Shown: piece by piece, positions 1 to 6,149 of the stretch
Layout of the letters: the number at the start of each line of letters is the position of its first letter
How positions within the stretch are numbered: the stretch's first letter is position 1
Assembly (NCBI GenBank): GCA_038232415.1
Contig: JBBSHY010000002.1
Coordinates: forward strand, 4,173 to 68,172
Length of the DNA stretch: 64,000 nt
Direction: 5' to 3'
Source of the DNA: JBBRXZ01 sp038232415
GTDB lineage: Bacteria > Patescibacteriota > Saccharimonadia > Saccharimonadales > UBA4665
Notes under the pieces: model-generated
The model's input: only the letters and a program-made list of their open reading frames with translations
Databases searched by the model: none
What the model was told of the DNA's origin: nothing
Program-made: the position numbers and the translations under genes

Positions 1-595
1 AAATAACTAAGTTATATGGCCAGACTTTTTTTACTGTAAGCCTATAATCGTCTGCGTACTTGCTGCCAAAACGAGAATTATACAGCTCTGAATACTCTGC
101 CTCACTATACCAACGCTCAATTGAATTAAAGCCATCTGAGTCCAGCTTTTTTAAAATCCAATCAATAATTTTGCCGAATAATCCGTACCGACTCTCGAGG
201 TTAACAAATGCCGGTTCAAGAATAACCACCCTCTTTTTTGTAAACCTAAAGATAATATTAAACAAATCAGGTAATTTATTTTCAGGCATATGGTGAATAA
301 TATCCACTAGAGTAAGTACATCACTAGTTTCATATGATGTGCTATCAAAAATATCAGCAAGCCGTAAGTCCCTATCTCTATTTTGTCCGTACTTCACAAA
401 TTTTTTATTTAAATCAATACCAATGTAACTCGTAGTACTGTCCAAATAATCAGCCATCTGGCCAAATCCGCATGCAACTTCAAATACTGAAACATTCTTA
501 CCAACAGCTTTTTTGAAACTATTTTTGACTGTCTTTCTATGTATAATCGGAACCAAGAGACGGTATAGCCATATGAATCTGTATTGTAAGCCCAT
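1..595 (-). CDS. class I SAM-dependent methyltransferase, C-terminus cut by window edge
   Basis: From an ATG at 595 an open frame of 198 codons runs leftward off the window, so the C-terminus is missing. Residues about 37-46 (VFEVACGFGQ) form the glycine-rich SAM-binding loop of class I methyltransferases, and YIGIDLN about 15 residues later supplies the acidic residue expected to hold the SAM ribose. ADIFD and a following hydrophobic strand with HHMPE fit motifs II-III of UbiE-like enzymes. The N-terminus is hydrophobic and basic, with no signal peptide. The substrate cannot be told. The family call is firm and the exact role unknown. It lies beside recombinase remnants, so it may belong to a mobile or variable region. 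Confidence 0.8.
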   Translation of the reverse strand, partial: MGLQYRFIWLYRLLVPIIHRKTVKNSFKKAVGKNVSVFEVACGFGQMADYLDSTTSYIGIDLNKKFVKYGQNRDRDLRLADIFDSTSYETSDVLTLVDIIHHMPENKLPDLFNIIFRFTKKRVVILEPAFVNLESRYGLFGKIIDWILKKLDSDGFNSIERWYSEAEYSELYNSRFGSKYADDYRLTVKKVWPYNLVI

Positions 596-606
596 TAATG
601 TACAGT

Positions 607-717
607 CTAAATTAAGTCGTCCGATAAGCCGAATATTTCAACTAAGTGGTTTAACTTAGCGTCGTCTCTTGCACCTATCGCTGATGTTTGAAATGCGTCG
701 GCTATGCTGCACCAATT
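607..717 (-). pseudogene. serine recombinase C-terminal remnant (copy A)
   Basis: A 35-codon open stretch ends at TAG (607-609) and is closed upstream by TAA at 718-720, with no start codon. Its residues (WCSIADAFQTSAIG, then LNHLVEIFGLSDDL) align without gaps to the C-terminal tail encoded at 1450-1676 (WCHIVDVLQTKAIE, LKDLVETFELSGDL), about 19 of 35 identical by eye. Copy B is the end of a serine recombinase, so copy A is read as a second, older remnant of the same family. It is too short for an independent domain call. Confidence 0.5.
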
Positions 718-744
718 TTACGGAGTTGGATCAATAGATTAATT

Positions 745-1320
745 CTATACTTTGCTGACGGGCTTATAGTTGGGATTAGCACAGATATGACCATTGTCTA
801 AGTATCCGGGATGGGTTTGTAGAGCGTCGGTTACGATTTTTGTATTTGCGTTTTCTGTTGGGTAGAGGCAGATACCTGTAAAGTGGCTACTTGGTGTGGT
901 TAGATTGTTCACGTCGCTTTCGTACTGTTTAGCCTCCTCGGTAAATTCGGGTGCACTGTACAACCAAGTCATTTCGCCGGCGGTGCGTAGACCGCTGTAG
1001 CCGTTGCTTTTGGCATCTTCGATAAAAACTTTAACGTTTTGCAGCATAAAGTCAGATACAAATCGCCCATCCGAGATGTAAGAGCTGTGCATGTCGAAAA
1101 TACGAAATGCACCACTTGCTACAGCATCGCTTAGATCGTGACCCAGGGTCTTAAAACCTGCCAACACTTGCCGTGGCGTTTCGGGAGTAACCAATATGCA
1201 TAGCTCTTTATTGTCCAGGCCTTCCTGAAAATAGCTTGCCAGAACCTTGTGCCGCTGCTGATTGGAGTCATAGAAAAAGCAGGCGTGAAGTGGTGGCTTT
1301 TTGTTTTTTTGCGTAAGCAT
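745..1320 (-). CDS. MEDS (DcmR-type sensory) domain protein
   Basis: This encodes 191 residues, the length of a single MEDS domain (methanogen/methylotroph, DcmR sensory domain). The diagnostic opening is present: HACFFYDSNQQRHKVLASYF followed by GLDNKELCILVTPE. GLRTAGEMTW further on matches the conserved core of the family. MEDS proteins usually sense small ligands and are fused or linked to kinases or regulators; this one stands alone with no output domain, so it is probably a stand-alone sensor or binding protein. Its ATG at 1320 is directly preceded by two 13-bp direct repeats. It lies between two homologous recombinase tails in the same orientation, suggesting arrival with a mobile element. 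Ligand and partner are unknown. Confidence 0.75.
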   Translation of the reverse strand: MLTQKNKKPPLHACFFYDSNQQRHKVLASYFQEGLDNKELCILVTPETPRQVLAGFKTLGHDLSDAVASGAFRIFDMHSSYISDGRFVSDFMLQNVKVFIEDAKSNGYSGLRTAGEMTWLYSAPEFTEEAKQYESDVNNLTTPSSHFTGICLYPTENANTKIVTDALQTHPGYLDNGHICANPNYKPVSKV

Positions 1321-1356
1321 TATTCGAACTAGTTTAAGATAGGTATTCGAACTAGT
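1321..1356. repeat. two 13-bp direct repeats upstream of the MEDS gene
   Basis: TATTCGAACTAGT occurs at 1321-1333 and again at 1344-1356, start to start 23 bp, about two helical turns. Each copy contains the palindromes TTCGAA and ACTAGT. The first copy abuts the start codon of the MEDS gene, so bound protein would block initiation; an operator is the natural reading, though no regulator is seen. Confidence 0.5.
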
Positions 1357-1449
1357 ATGTAAGAAATATTACAAATAGGACAGTAATCTACTCTTTATCA
1401 CCTGGCACCTAACATTAAGCAAAGGCAAGTAAAAAAGAACGGAAGGCAT

Positions 1450-1676
1450 TTACAATGTTAGTAAGTCACCTGACAGTTCAAAAGTTTCAACCAAGTCTTT
1501 CAACATATTGTCGTCTTCAAGTTCAATAGCTTTTGTTTGAAGTACGTCAACTATGTGGCACCAAATATCCGAATTATGAGCCGAAAGGCTCTTTTTCTTT
1601 GTCTCAACAATTGTTCTAAAGGGGTCATTTTGTATATAAGACAGCTTTTTGTCCTTTAGTTCAATATTTGAAAGTA
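1450..1676 (-). pseudogene. serine site-specific recombinase, 3' part (copy B), interrupted by an IS
   Basis: This is the downstream half of a recombinase gene split by the element at 1677-3842. Deleting the element and one copy of the 8-bp duplication restores the frame exactly: upstream QKLLEYV continues into LSNIELKDKKLSYIQNDPF, the C-terminal beta-strand region typical of large serine recombinases, and then a helical tail ending at TAA (1450-1452). It has no own start codon. The partner half is at 3843-4121. The gene cannot make an intact protein, because the catalytic N-terminal domain is also not found in the window. Confidence 0.75.
1669..1676. repeat. target site duplication, left copy
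   Basis: TGAAAGTA immediately left of the element matches 3843-3850 exactly. An 8-bp duplication is the length produced by IS1595-family transposition. Confidence 0.85.
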
Positions 1677-1704
1677 GGCGACTATCCCCTCACGGCAAGT
1701 AGGC
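1677..1704 (+). repeat. terminal inverted repeat, left end
   Basis: The first 16 bases (GGCGACTATCCCCTCA) are identical to the inverted right end, and 25 of 28 bases match overall with 3815-3842. Confidence 0.9.
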
Positions 1705-1726
1705 AGAGGCGAGTATAATTAGCTTA

Positions 1727-1921
1727 ATGAAAAAGCCCTCTACTAATGACGTTATCCTAATATCAATAATTGTCATTGTAGTAGTTGGTTTACTTTTATA
1801 CGTTACCTCACACCCTAATAAATCAGTATGTGATACTAGCCCGAATAGCGGTGCATGTTTACAGGAAACAAACAATAATAATGACGCATACGATAAATAC
1901 CTACAGAACGGTAATCACTAG
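1727..1921 (+). CDS. small membrane-anchored protein, IS passenger
   Basis: This encodes 64 residues with no recognised family. Residues about 8-28 (VILISIIVIVVVGLLLYV) form one transmembrane helix with a lysine before it; the rest is polar, with two cysteines and an asparagine run, probably outside the cell. A perfect TATAAT at 1714-1719 lies 7 nt before the ATG, so the transcript would be essentially leaderless; no Shine-Dalgarno is visible. The promoter starts ten bases inside the left inverted repeat end, so the gene moves with the element. Convincing as a gene because of promoter placement and composition; function unknown. The opposite-strand frame at 1690-1875 is judged a shadow. Confidence 0.6.
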   Translation: MKKPSTNDVILISIIVIVVVGLLLYVTSHPNKSVCDTSPNSGACLQETNNNNDAYDKYLQNGNH

Positions 1922-1972
1922 CATTTGTAAGCTCTAGGGGTGCAACAGATGGACTTTTACGCTAATGTTTAG

Positions 1973-2108
1973 TATAATGTCAGGGTAGGTTTAGGCCTAT
2001 GAGTGGGTGTGGTTCTTCAAAATCAAAATCACAATCTATGAGGGCAGTCCCCGTACATTTACATGTTAAACACGAAATGAAACGAGCGCCCCTCACGGGC
2101 GCTTTTTT
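1973..2108 (+). ncRNA. possible short transcript inside the IS
   Basis: TATAAT at 1973-1978 is followed about 107 nt later by a strong intrinsic terminator, giving a predicted RNA of about 120 nt (about 1985-2108). A 40-codon frame (1999-2121) starts within it, but the terminator lies inside that frame before its stop codon, which argues against translation. A small RNA or a leader for the downstream tRNA-like sequence is possible. Nothing homologous is recognised. Confidence 0.3.
2085..2108 (+). terminator. intrinsic terminator
   Basis: Seven-base-pair stem AGCGCCC / GGGCGCT with a 5-nt loop is followed by six T residues. Confidence 0.8.
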
Positions 2109-2121
2109 AGTAGGTAGATAG

Positions 2122-2198
2122 ACTCGGGTAGCTCAATTGGATAGAGCACGTATCTAGCGATTGCGGAGATGAGAGTTCAAGTCTCTCCCCGAGTACCA
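2122..2198 (+). tRNA. tRNA-like sequence carried by the IS (anticodon loop reads AGC)
   Basis: A full cloverleaf can be drawn: acceptor ACTCGGG/CCCGAGT, discriminator A and encoded CCA, D-stem GCTC/GAGC, T-arm GAGAG-TTCAAGT-CTCTC, 5-nt variable loop. The anticodon stem CGTAT/TTGCG has four pairs (one G-T) and a T-T mismatch next to the loop CTAGCGA, giving AGC in the anticodon position. AGC is not a normal bacterial tRNA anticodon, and the acceptor lacks the G3-U70 pair needed for alanine charging. A 14-bp stretch covering base 26 and the anticodon arm (2148-2161) is repeated at 2247-2260. It may be a decayed, recombinant or specialised tRNA rather than a decoding one. Confidence 0.55.
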
Positions 2199-2260
2199 GG
2201 CTTCGGACTGGTCTATTAAAAAGGTAAAAGGCTCCGAAGAGCCTTTACGTATCTAGCGAT
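2148..2260. repeat. 14-bp direct repeat pair overlapping the tRNA-like anticodon arm
   Basis: ACGTATCTAGCGAT is present at 2148-2161, inside the tRNA-like sequence, and at 2247-2260 beyond its 3' end, 99 bp apart. Anticodon arms are common integrase crossover sites, so an old attachment or recombination event is possible. Confidence 0.6.
2227..2246 (-). terminator. stable hairpin, terminator-like on the minus strand
   Basis: Perfect 8-bp stem AAAGGCTC/GAGCCTTT with loop CGAA on the plus strand and TTCG on the minus strand; on the minus strand it is followed by TTTTACCTTTTT. It would block minus-strand read-through, for instance from the convergent passenger gene. Confidence 0.45.
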
Positions 2261-2376
2261 ATGTCTATTTTAGCATATTGCGGTCTTTGAGTACATTCAA
2301 ATCCACGAATGTATGGGTTAAAAGTGTCTTAAACATTATGCATAAAAGTACACAGCTAACAGATGTAAAAATATCC

Positions 2377-2405
2377 TTGACACCAAGTATTCTATGGAGT
2401 ATACT
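2377..2405 (+). promoter_or_regulatory. transposase promoter
   Basis: Consensus-quality sigma70 promoter: TTGACA (2377-2382), 17-nt spacer, TATACT (2400-2405), ten bases before the transposase ATG. Confidence 0.8.
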
Positions 2406-2415
2406 GAAAGGTAAC

Positions 2416-3267
2416 ATGAGATACACGAAGAAACAATTTGAGGCAGAATATCCTGACGATGATGCCTGCTTAGAATCTGTCTTTCAGAACCGCTTTGGAG
2501 ACTTAAAGTTCTGTCCTAATTGCGCTGCTGAAACTAAGTTTTACCGTATTAAGAAGCGCCAAGCCTATGCCTGCCAATGGTGCGCATATCAGTTACATCC
2601 ATTAGCGGATACGATCTTCCGTAAGACTACCACTCCTCTTAAGGACTGGTTTTACGCCATTTACCTATTCTCAGTCTCTAAGAACGGCGTGAGTGCTAAG
2701 GAACTTGAAAGACACTTAGGAGTTACGTATAAGACCGCATGGCGTATGTGCAAACAAATAAGGTTACTCATGCAACAAGAGGGTGAGAAATTAACAGGAA
2801 CGGTGGAAGTAGATGAAACGTATATCGGCGGTAGGTTTCCTAAAAGCAAAGGGAGTAAATATACAAACAAAACAGGCGTTTATGGCATTACTGAGCGTAA
2901 TGGCTCGGCCAAAGCGGTAGTAGCTCATGGTGGTGTTAATGCCACTACTGCCATACCATTCTTAAAAGCTCATGTAGAGGCAGGTTCAAATGTTATGAGT
3001 GATGAAAGCCGTATCTATAACAGGGTAAAACGGGACTTTATCCATGCCTATGTTAACCATTCAAAAGAGCAGTATGTTAGGGGTGATGTTCATACTAATA
3101 CTATTGAAGGCTTCTGGGGACAGTTAAAGCGCTCTATTTCGGGGACTTACCACTGTGTTTCACCGAAGTACCTTCAGTCTTACGTGAACGAGTTTGTTTT
3201 CCGCTATAACTTTCGGGATATCGCTGTTTGTCCTGTTCTTTTGGAACTGGCTGCGAAGCCCGTTTGA
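2416..3267 (+). CDS. IS1595-family transposase
   Basis: 283 residues from the ATG at 2416, a usual IS1595 length. An N-terminal zinc ribbon holds C33/C36 (CPNC) and C53/C56 (CQWC); a helix-turn-helix follows (AKELERHLGVTYKTAWRM). The catalytic ISXO2-like domain has D133 in VEVDETYIGG, D196 in VMSDES and E231 in HTNTIEGFW, in the order expected for the DD(N/E) triad. The frame is open upstream to a TTG at 2278, but the strong promoter at 2377-2405 lies inside that extension, which fixes the start at 2416. No frameshift is visible, so the enzyme should be active on the ends of its own element. Convergent with the passenger gene at 3292-3768, 24 bp apart. Confidence 0.92.
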   Translation: MRYTKKQFEAEYPDDDACLESVFQNRFGDLKFCPNCAAETKFYRIKKRQAYACQWCAYQLHPLADTIFRKTTTPLKDWFYAIYLFSVSKNGVSAKELERHLGVTYKTAWRMCKQIRLLMQQEGEKLTGTVEVDETYIGGRFPKSKGSKYTNKTGVYGITERNGSAKAVVAHGGVNATTAIPFLKAHVEAGSNVMSDESRIYNRVKRDFIHAYVNHSKEQYVRGDVHTNTIEGFWGQLKRSISGTYHCVSPKYLQSYVNEFVFRYNFRDIAVCPVLLELAAKPV

Positions 3268-3291
3268 TTAGATTCTTAAATAGTTTCTTAC

Positions 3292-3768
3292 TCATGCTGC
3301 CCTTATTATAACTTTAATAAGTGTCACTGCTAAGCCCGTTCCAGCATATGAGACAGCGGCTACTATTGCCACTAGGAGGAGTTTAATCAACACTTTATCA
3401 TCTTCCCACCAAGCCTTTACTAGACCTTTAGGAATAAATGGTATAAAAGGGTAAGTATCAAGAAACCTACGGCCTTTTGGCGTTAGCTTGACATAAAATG
3501 GCAGTTCAAACGTACCTTTTTTACCTGTCATTTTCTTATCAATAGTTTCAAGATAGTGCCACTCGTCAGTTGCGTCATCATAGATTCCGTTAACCTTATT
3601 CTGACCAACCTTATATTTCGTTTTATACCTCTCTTTTACAATAGAGATAGTTGGGTGCCAGTTATCCAGGATTTGATCCAAGTCTTTACCTACGTGTTCT
3701 GCTTCAAGTTCATCTGCACGTGCATTGACCATTGTCACAAATCTATGAACGTCAAGGAGTTGCTTCAT
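3292..3768 (-). CDS. passenger protein of the IS, C-terminal membrane segment
   Basis: 158 residues from the ATG at 3768; an earlier ATG at 3792 is in frame, but TATACT at 3776-3781 lies between them and 7 nt before 3768, favouring a leaderless start there. The first ~110 residues are soluble and mixed alpha/beta, including FYVKLTPKGRRFLDTY, which resembles the wing of a winged-helix domain; this is only a resemblance. Residues from about 125 are hydrophobic (VLIKLLLVAIVAAVSYAG) and make one or two membrane helices. It sits just inside the right inverted repeat and moves with the IS. No family recognised; it may be a membrane-tethered regulator or an accessory to transposition. Confidence 0.65.
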   Translation of the reverse strand: MKQLLDVHRFVTMVNARADELEAEHVGKDLDQILDNWHPTISIVKERYKTKYKVGQNKVNGIYDDATDEWHYLETIDKKMTGKKGTFELPFYVKLTPKGRRFLDTYPFIPFIPKGLVKAWWEDDKVLIKLLLVAIVAAVSYAGTGLAVTLIKVIIRAA

Positions 3769-3814
3769 GGTTTTCAGTATACGCCTAATCATTTAGACGC
3801 CCCTTTCGGGGTAG

Positions 3815-3842
3815 GCGTACTTGGCTTGAGGGGATAGTCGCC
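3815..3842 (-). repeat. terminal inverted repeat, right end
   Basis: Inverted copy of 1677-1704 with 25 of 28 bases matching, the outer 16 perfectly. A hairpin (CCCC-TTTC-GGGG) lies directly inside it. Confidence 0.9.
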
Positions 3843-3850
3843 TGAAAGTA
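3843..3850. repeat. target site duplication, right copy
   Basis: TGAAAGTA, identical to 1669-1676, directly outside the right inverted repeat. Confidence 0.85.
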
Positions 3851-4121
3851 CGTATTCTAGCAACTTCTGTCTAAGCCCCTCATCGCTCACTTTGAATAGC
3901 TATTTTGCACGTTGAGCTAGGTCTAACAGGTAAGAAGCAGTAATCTGGAAGTTCTTGTTGTCACTTGTTAGCATCTTCAAGCGTTCGTTGAGCTCTTGCT
4001 GCTTGGCTTCAAACTCATTTGCGAATTCGTCATGTAACTGCTGAGTAATCCGCCCGGCGCGCATACGGCGCGGCCCAATTATTGGCATATAGCCAATCAT
4101 CAGACTGGTTCTACTGGACAT
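3843..4121 (-). pseudogene. serine recombinase, upstream part of the interrupted gene, with an internal TAG
   Basis: The open frame from 4121 encodes a coiled-coil region (QLHDEFANEFEAKQQELNER) and then FQITASYLLDLAQRAK, matching the segment after the zinc ribbon in large serine recombinases, where ITAxYxLxLAxRAKELF is common. A TAG at 3900-3902 replaces the codon expected for Glu, after which the frame continues LFKVSDEGLRQKLLEYV into the target duplication. So the gene was broken twice: by a nonsense mutation and by the IS. Further upstream stops occur in this frame and no catalytic resolvase domain is found, so only the C-terminal third survives. The downstream half is at 1450-1676. Confidence 0.75.
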
Positions 4122-4243
4122 ATCGCACTGGGCACGGTGGTGCCCCTGGAGCTACCGTGATTGTATTGACAAGGGGAGGCTACCAGCGTCGTTACACACC
4201 GGACAGGACAGTCGCGGTAGCCATAACAGTGAAGCACAAAACG

Positions 4244-4272
4244 CAAGCAAAAGCCCGAGCATATAGCCCGGG
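4244..4272 (-). terminator. intrinsic terminator after the DUF4383 gene
   Basis: On the minus strand CCCGGGC-TATAT-GCTCGGG forms a 7-bp stem with one G-T pair, followed by CTTTTGCTTG. It closes the gene that ends at 4305. Confidence 0.65.
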
Positions 4273-4304
4273 GTTCCATTGCCTCTATATATTCGTAAGG
4301 TTTA

Positions 4305-4709
4305 TTAGACTCGTACGGTAGTGTTGTTGTCACCGTGCTCAGCAGGATATCCGAAGCCGAGGTACAAGAATGCCACCGTGAAAAACAGGTGCAAGAAGTT
4401 GTCAGCCATGTTTACGTGTACCAAGCCAAGGATGCTGCCTTCGCCAACCAAGAATCCGAGCACCGTTACTAATGCGTATACGACGCCGATTACTTTGAAG
4501 AAGAGGCGTGACCAGTCTGAGCGCTGTGACGCGACAAGAGCTGCAATACCGGAAAGTATGTGAACGACGTTTTCACCGCCGCCAAGTAATCCTCCGTGTA
4601 CCAGGAAGAGTCCCAATAGTTTACCATCAGGCGTGAGCGCTGGGATTAAACCCATAATTCCAACAAGTATAAATACTACACCTGTGACTAGAGCTATTTT
4701 TTTTAACAT
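4305..4709 (-). CDS. DUF4383 family membrane protein
   Basis: 134 residues with four predicted membrane helices (about 5-25, 45-62, 72-92, 103-122). The family pattern is clear: an N-terminal helix with FILVGIMGLIP, a GLVHVNMADNFLHLFF segment with the conserved Asn, Asp and His, and a last helix. Function of the family is unknown. A proper Shine-Dalgarno (GGAGGT) lies 5 nt before the ATG, and the leader holds a 24-bp inverted repeat (4737-4760) just downstream of a TATACT at 4769-4774, so expression is probably controlled by a repressor. A terminator follows at 4244-4272. Confidence 0.8.
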   Translation of the reverse strand: MLKKIALVTGVVFILVGIMGLIPALTPDGKLLGLFLVHGGLLGGGENVVHILSGIAALVASQRSDWSRLFFKVIGVVYALVTVLGFLVGEGSILGLVHVNMADNFLHLFFTVAFLYLGFGYPAEHGDNNTTVRV

Positions 4710-5065
4710 TCAGACCTCCAACTTAAATTTATGAGACAAGTACCAAACTTGTTGTACTTGATGCCAATAGTATAGCTTATTTTTAGTATCGTATGCTATT
4801 ACAAGGACTTTAATTTTGATAACTTTCAGCTAGTTTTTGATCTGATAAAGAAGGCTATTGAGGATCAATAGTCTAGCAAATGATCGAAGCGTCCATTATT
4901 CGCCAAATGACTATTCAGAATGCATCAAAAGGTTTCAACCTAAATTGAAGCTCAGCCAACATATGTTTATGCACCTTTGAGAATAGTTATACTTTCGTTA
5001 ATAATGCTGCACCAAGCATAAGCATTATGATTTATTCCTAGATTGCCTTATGAGACAATAGATTT
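4710..5065. other. non-coding interval with palindromes
   Basis: No gene seen. It contains an inverted repeat CAAGTAC-N10-GTACTTG at 4737-4760 between the likely -10 (TATACT on the minus strand, 4769-4774) and the start of the DUF4383 gene, and a second one, CTATTGA-GGA-TCAATAG, at 4855-4871. Both look like operator half-site pairs. The rest is AT-rich without recognisable structure. Confidence 0.5.
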
Positions 5066-5641
5066 ATGGGAAAAGTAATCGCTGGTATGACCATGTCTTT
5101 GGACGGCTTTATCAATGACCGTAACGGAAGCGCAGAAAAACTTAGTCCAGATTTTTCTGAACTCCTTGATACTCCTTCTTTCCAGGAAATGATTAAAAAT
5201 ACAGGTGCTGTTATTATGGGGAGACATGTGTATGAGATGGCAGACCCATTTTTGTGGGCTAACGATGACTATGAATTCCAGACTCCCATTTTTGTCTTGA
5301 CACATACACCTCCAGCAAAGTATCCCAAAGGAAATGACAGACTTAGCTTTACATTTGTAACTGATGGTATTGAGAGTGCTATTTCTCAGGCAAAGAAAGC
5401 AGGGAGTGACAAAGATGTTCAGGTAATAGGCGGCGCAAACACCATTCAGCAATGCCTTAATGCGGGGCTATGCGATGAATTACAGATAGATATTATGCCT
5501 GTTCTCCTTGGAGAAGGACTAAGACTATTTGAAAATATAGACACAGATAAGATAAAGCTTGAAAGAACTAAAGTAGAAGAAACTACCCCTATTAGAACAA
5601 GTATTACATTAAGGGTTACGAAGACGAACCCTGGTGTATAG
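5066..5641 (+). CDS. dihydrofolate-reductase-fold protein (RibD C-terminal domain family)
   Basis: 191 residues, single domain. The opening strand MGKVIAGMTMSLDGFI, the loop VIMGRHVYEM and the C-terminal block VQVIGGANTIQQCLNAGLCDEL followed by IMPVLLGEGLRLF are the NADPH-binding and core motifs of the RibD-C/DHFR-like reductase family (YyaP/YwjB group). These proteins are probable NADPH-dependent reductases; the substrate is unknown, and it is neither a canonical folA nor part of a riboflavin operon here. A GACAAT hexamer 6 nt before the ATG suggests a leaderless start. Single gene between non-coding stretches. Confidence 0.82.
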   Translation: MGKVIAGMTMSLDGFINDRNGSAEKLSPDFSELLDTPSFQEMIKNTGAVIMGRHVYEMADPFLWANDDYEFQTPIFVLTHTPPAKYPKGNDRLSFTFVTDGIESAISQAKKAGSDKDVQVIGGANTIQQCLNAGLCDELQIDIMPVLLGEGLRLFENIDTDKIKLERTKVEETTPIRTSITLRVTKTNPGV

Positions 5642-5816
5642 AAATTACCGGCAGGAATTGCAGTTTCTAGGACAAATGGTTAGTACCGAAATAGCAAACA
5701 TAAAACTAGGCAATGTGTAAGTCCCAGCTCTCACTTGCTCAACAAATATTCTCGATAGGGAATGTCCAAAATCTTCCTCCATCTCGCTATCTCATCCCTG
5801 ATTAGGTGCACACATA

Positions 5817-5844
5817 TTGACATAGTACGTCTTAAATGTATAAT
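5817..5844 (+). promoter_or_regulatory. brnTA promoter and operator candidate
   Basis: TTGACA (5817-5822), 16-nt spacer, TATAAT (5839-5844). An inverted repeat TGTATA (5837-5842) / TATACA (5851-5856) overlaps the -10 and the start codon, a fitting place for BrnA autorepression. Confidence 0.7.
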
Positions 5845-5855
5845 ACAGTATATAC

Positions 5856-6149
5856 ATGAAAGTCAATACAAGTGCCATTGAGTTTGATTGGGATAAGGGT
5901 AATACCGACAAGAACAGCAAACATGGCGTGCGTGACTGGGAGTGTGAAGAGGTGTTTTTTGATCAGAGAAAAGTCTTTCTGAAAGATTCCATTCATTCCG
6001 CAAACGAGGCTAGACAAATACTCCTCGGCAAGACAAAACAAGCCCGACTGCTTTTCCTAGTCTTTACCATAAGGAAGGGAAAAATAAGAATCATATCAGT
6101 TAGAGATATTAACAAGAAGGAGGTGCACTTATATGAAAAAGCCACTTAA
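5856..6149 (+). CDS. brnT: BrnT-family ribonuclease toxin
   Basis: 97 residues, the normal BrnT (DUF497) length. Family hallmarks are the N-terminal FDWDKGNTDKNSKHGV (usually F-E-W-D-x-x-K-x-x-x-N-x-x-K-H-G-V) and the C-terminal KIRIISVRDINKKE carrying the conserved Arg residues of the RelE-like active region. BrnT degrades RNA and is held inactive by BrnA, which is encoded next with a 17-nt overlap. Order toxin first is normal for this type II system. The promoter is strong and probably autorepressed. It is intact, so the module should be functional. Confidence 0.88.
   Translation: MKVNTSAIEFDWDKGNTDKNSKHGVRDWECEEVFFDQRKVFLKDSIHSANEARQILLGKTKQARLLFLVFTIRKGKIRIISVRDINKKEVHLYEKAT

Larger units (their letters stand above)
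1677..3842 (+). mobile_element. IS1595-family insertion sequence with passenger genes (2,166 bp)
   Basis: The element is bounded by 28-bp imperfect inverted repeats and an exact 8-bp target duplication (TGAAAGTA), and it interrupts an open recombinase frame that rejoins perfectly when it is removed. It carries an IS1595-type transposase (2416-3267), a small membrane protein gene (1727-1921), a second membrane protein gene on the other strand (3292-3768), a tRNA-like sequence (2122-2198) and a strong terminator (2085-2108). At about 2.2 kb it is roughly twice the size of a simple IS1595 element; passenger genes are known in that family. The intact ends, intact transposase and identical target copies indicate a recent insertion. 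It is probably still mobile. Confidence 0.9.

Noticed and set aside
60..296. Plus-strand open frame of 78 codons at the left edge
   Set aside because: It lies wholly over the methyltransferase frame on the minus strand, which has clear family motifs.
1690..1875. Minus-strand frame starting opposite the small IS passenger gene
   Set aside because: The plus-strand gene has a TATAAT at leaderless distance and a sensible membrane protein; this frame has neither.
1999..2121. 40-codon frame after TATAAT inside the IS
   Set aside because: The intrinsic terminator at 2085-2108 lies before its stop codon, so a normal mRNA would not include the end of the frame.
2148..2161. Amber-suppressor reading (CTA) of the tRNA-like anticodon loop
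   Set aside because: Placing CTA at positions 34-36 leaves a poorly paired anticodon stem; AGC gives four of five pairs.
4082..4333. Open frames on both strands between the recombinase remnant and the DUF4383 gene
   Set aside because: No family resemblance, no promoter; the minus frame overlaps the DUF4383 gene end and its terminator.
5735..5824. 30-codon minus-strand frame (MSICVHLIRDEIARWRKI...)
   Set aside because: Looks protein-like and may be a gene remnant, but it is too short to assign and it covers the brnTA promoter.
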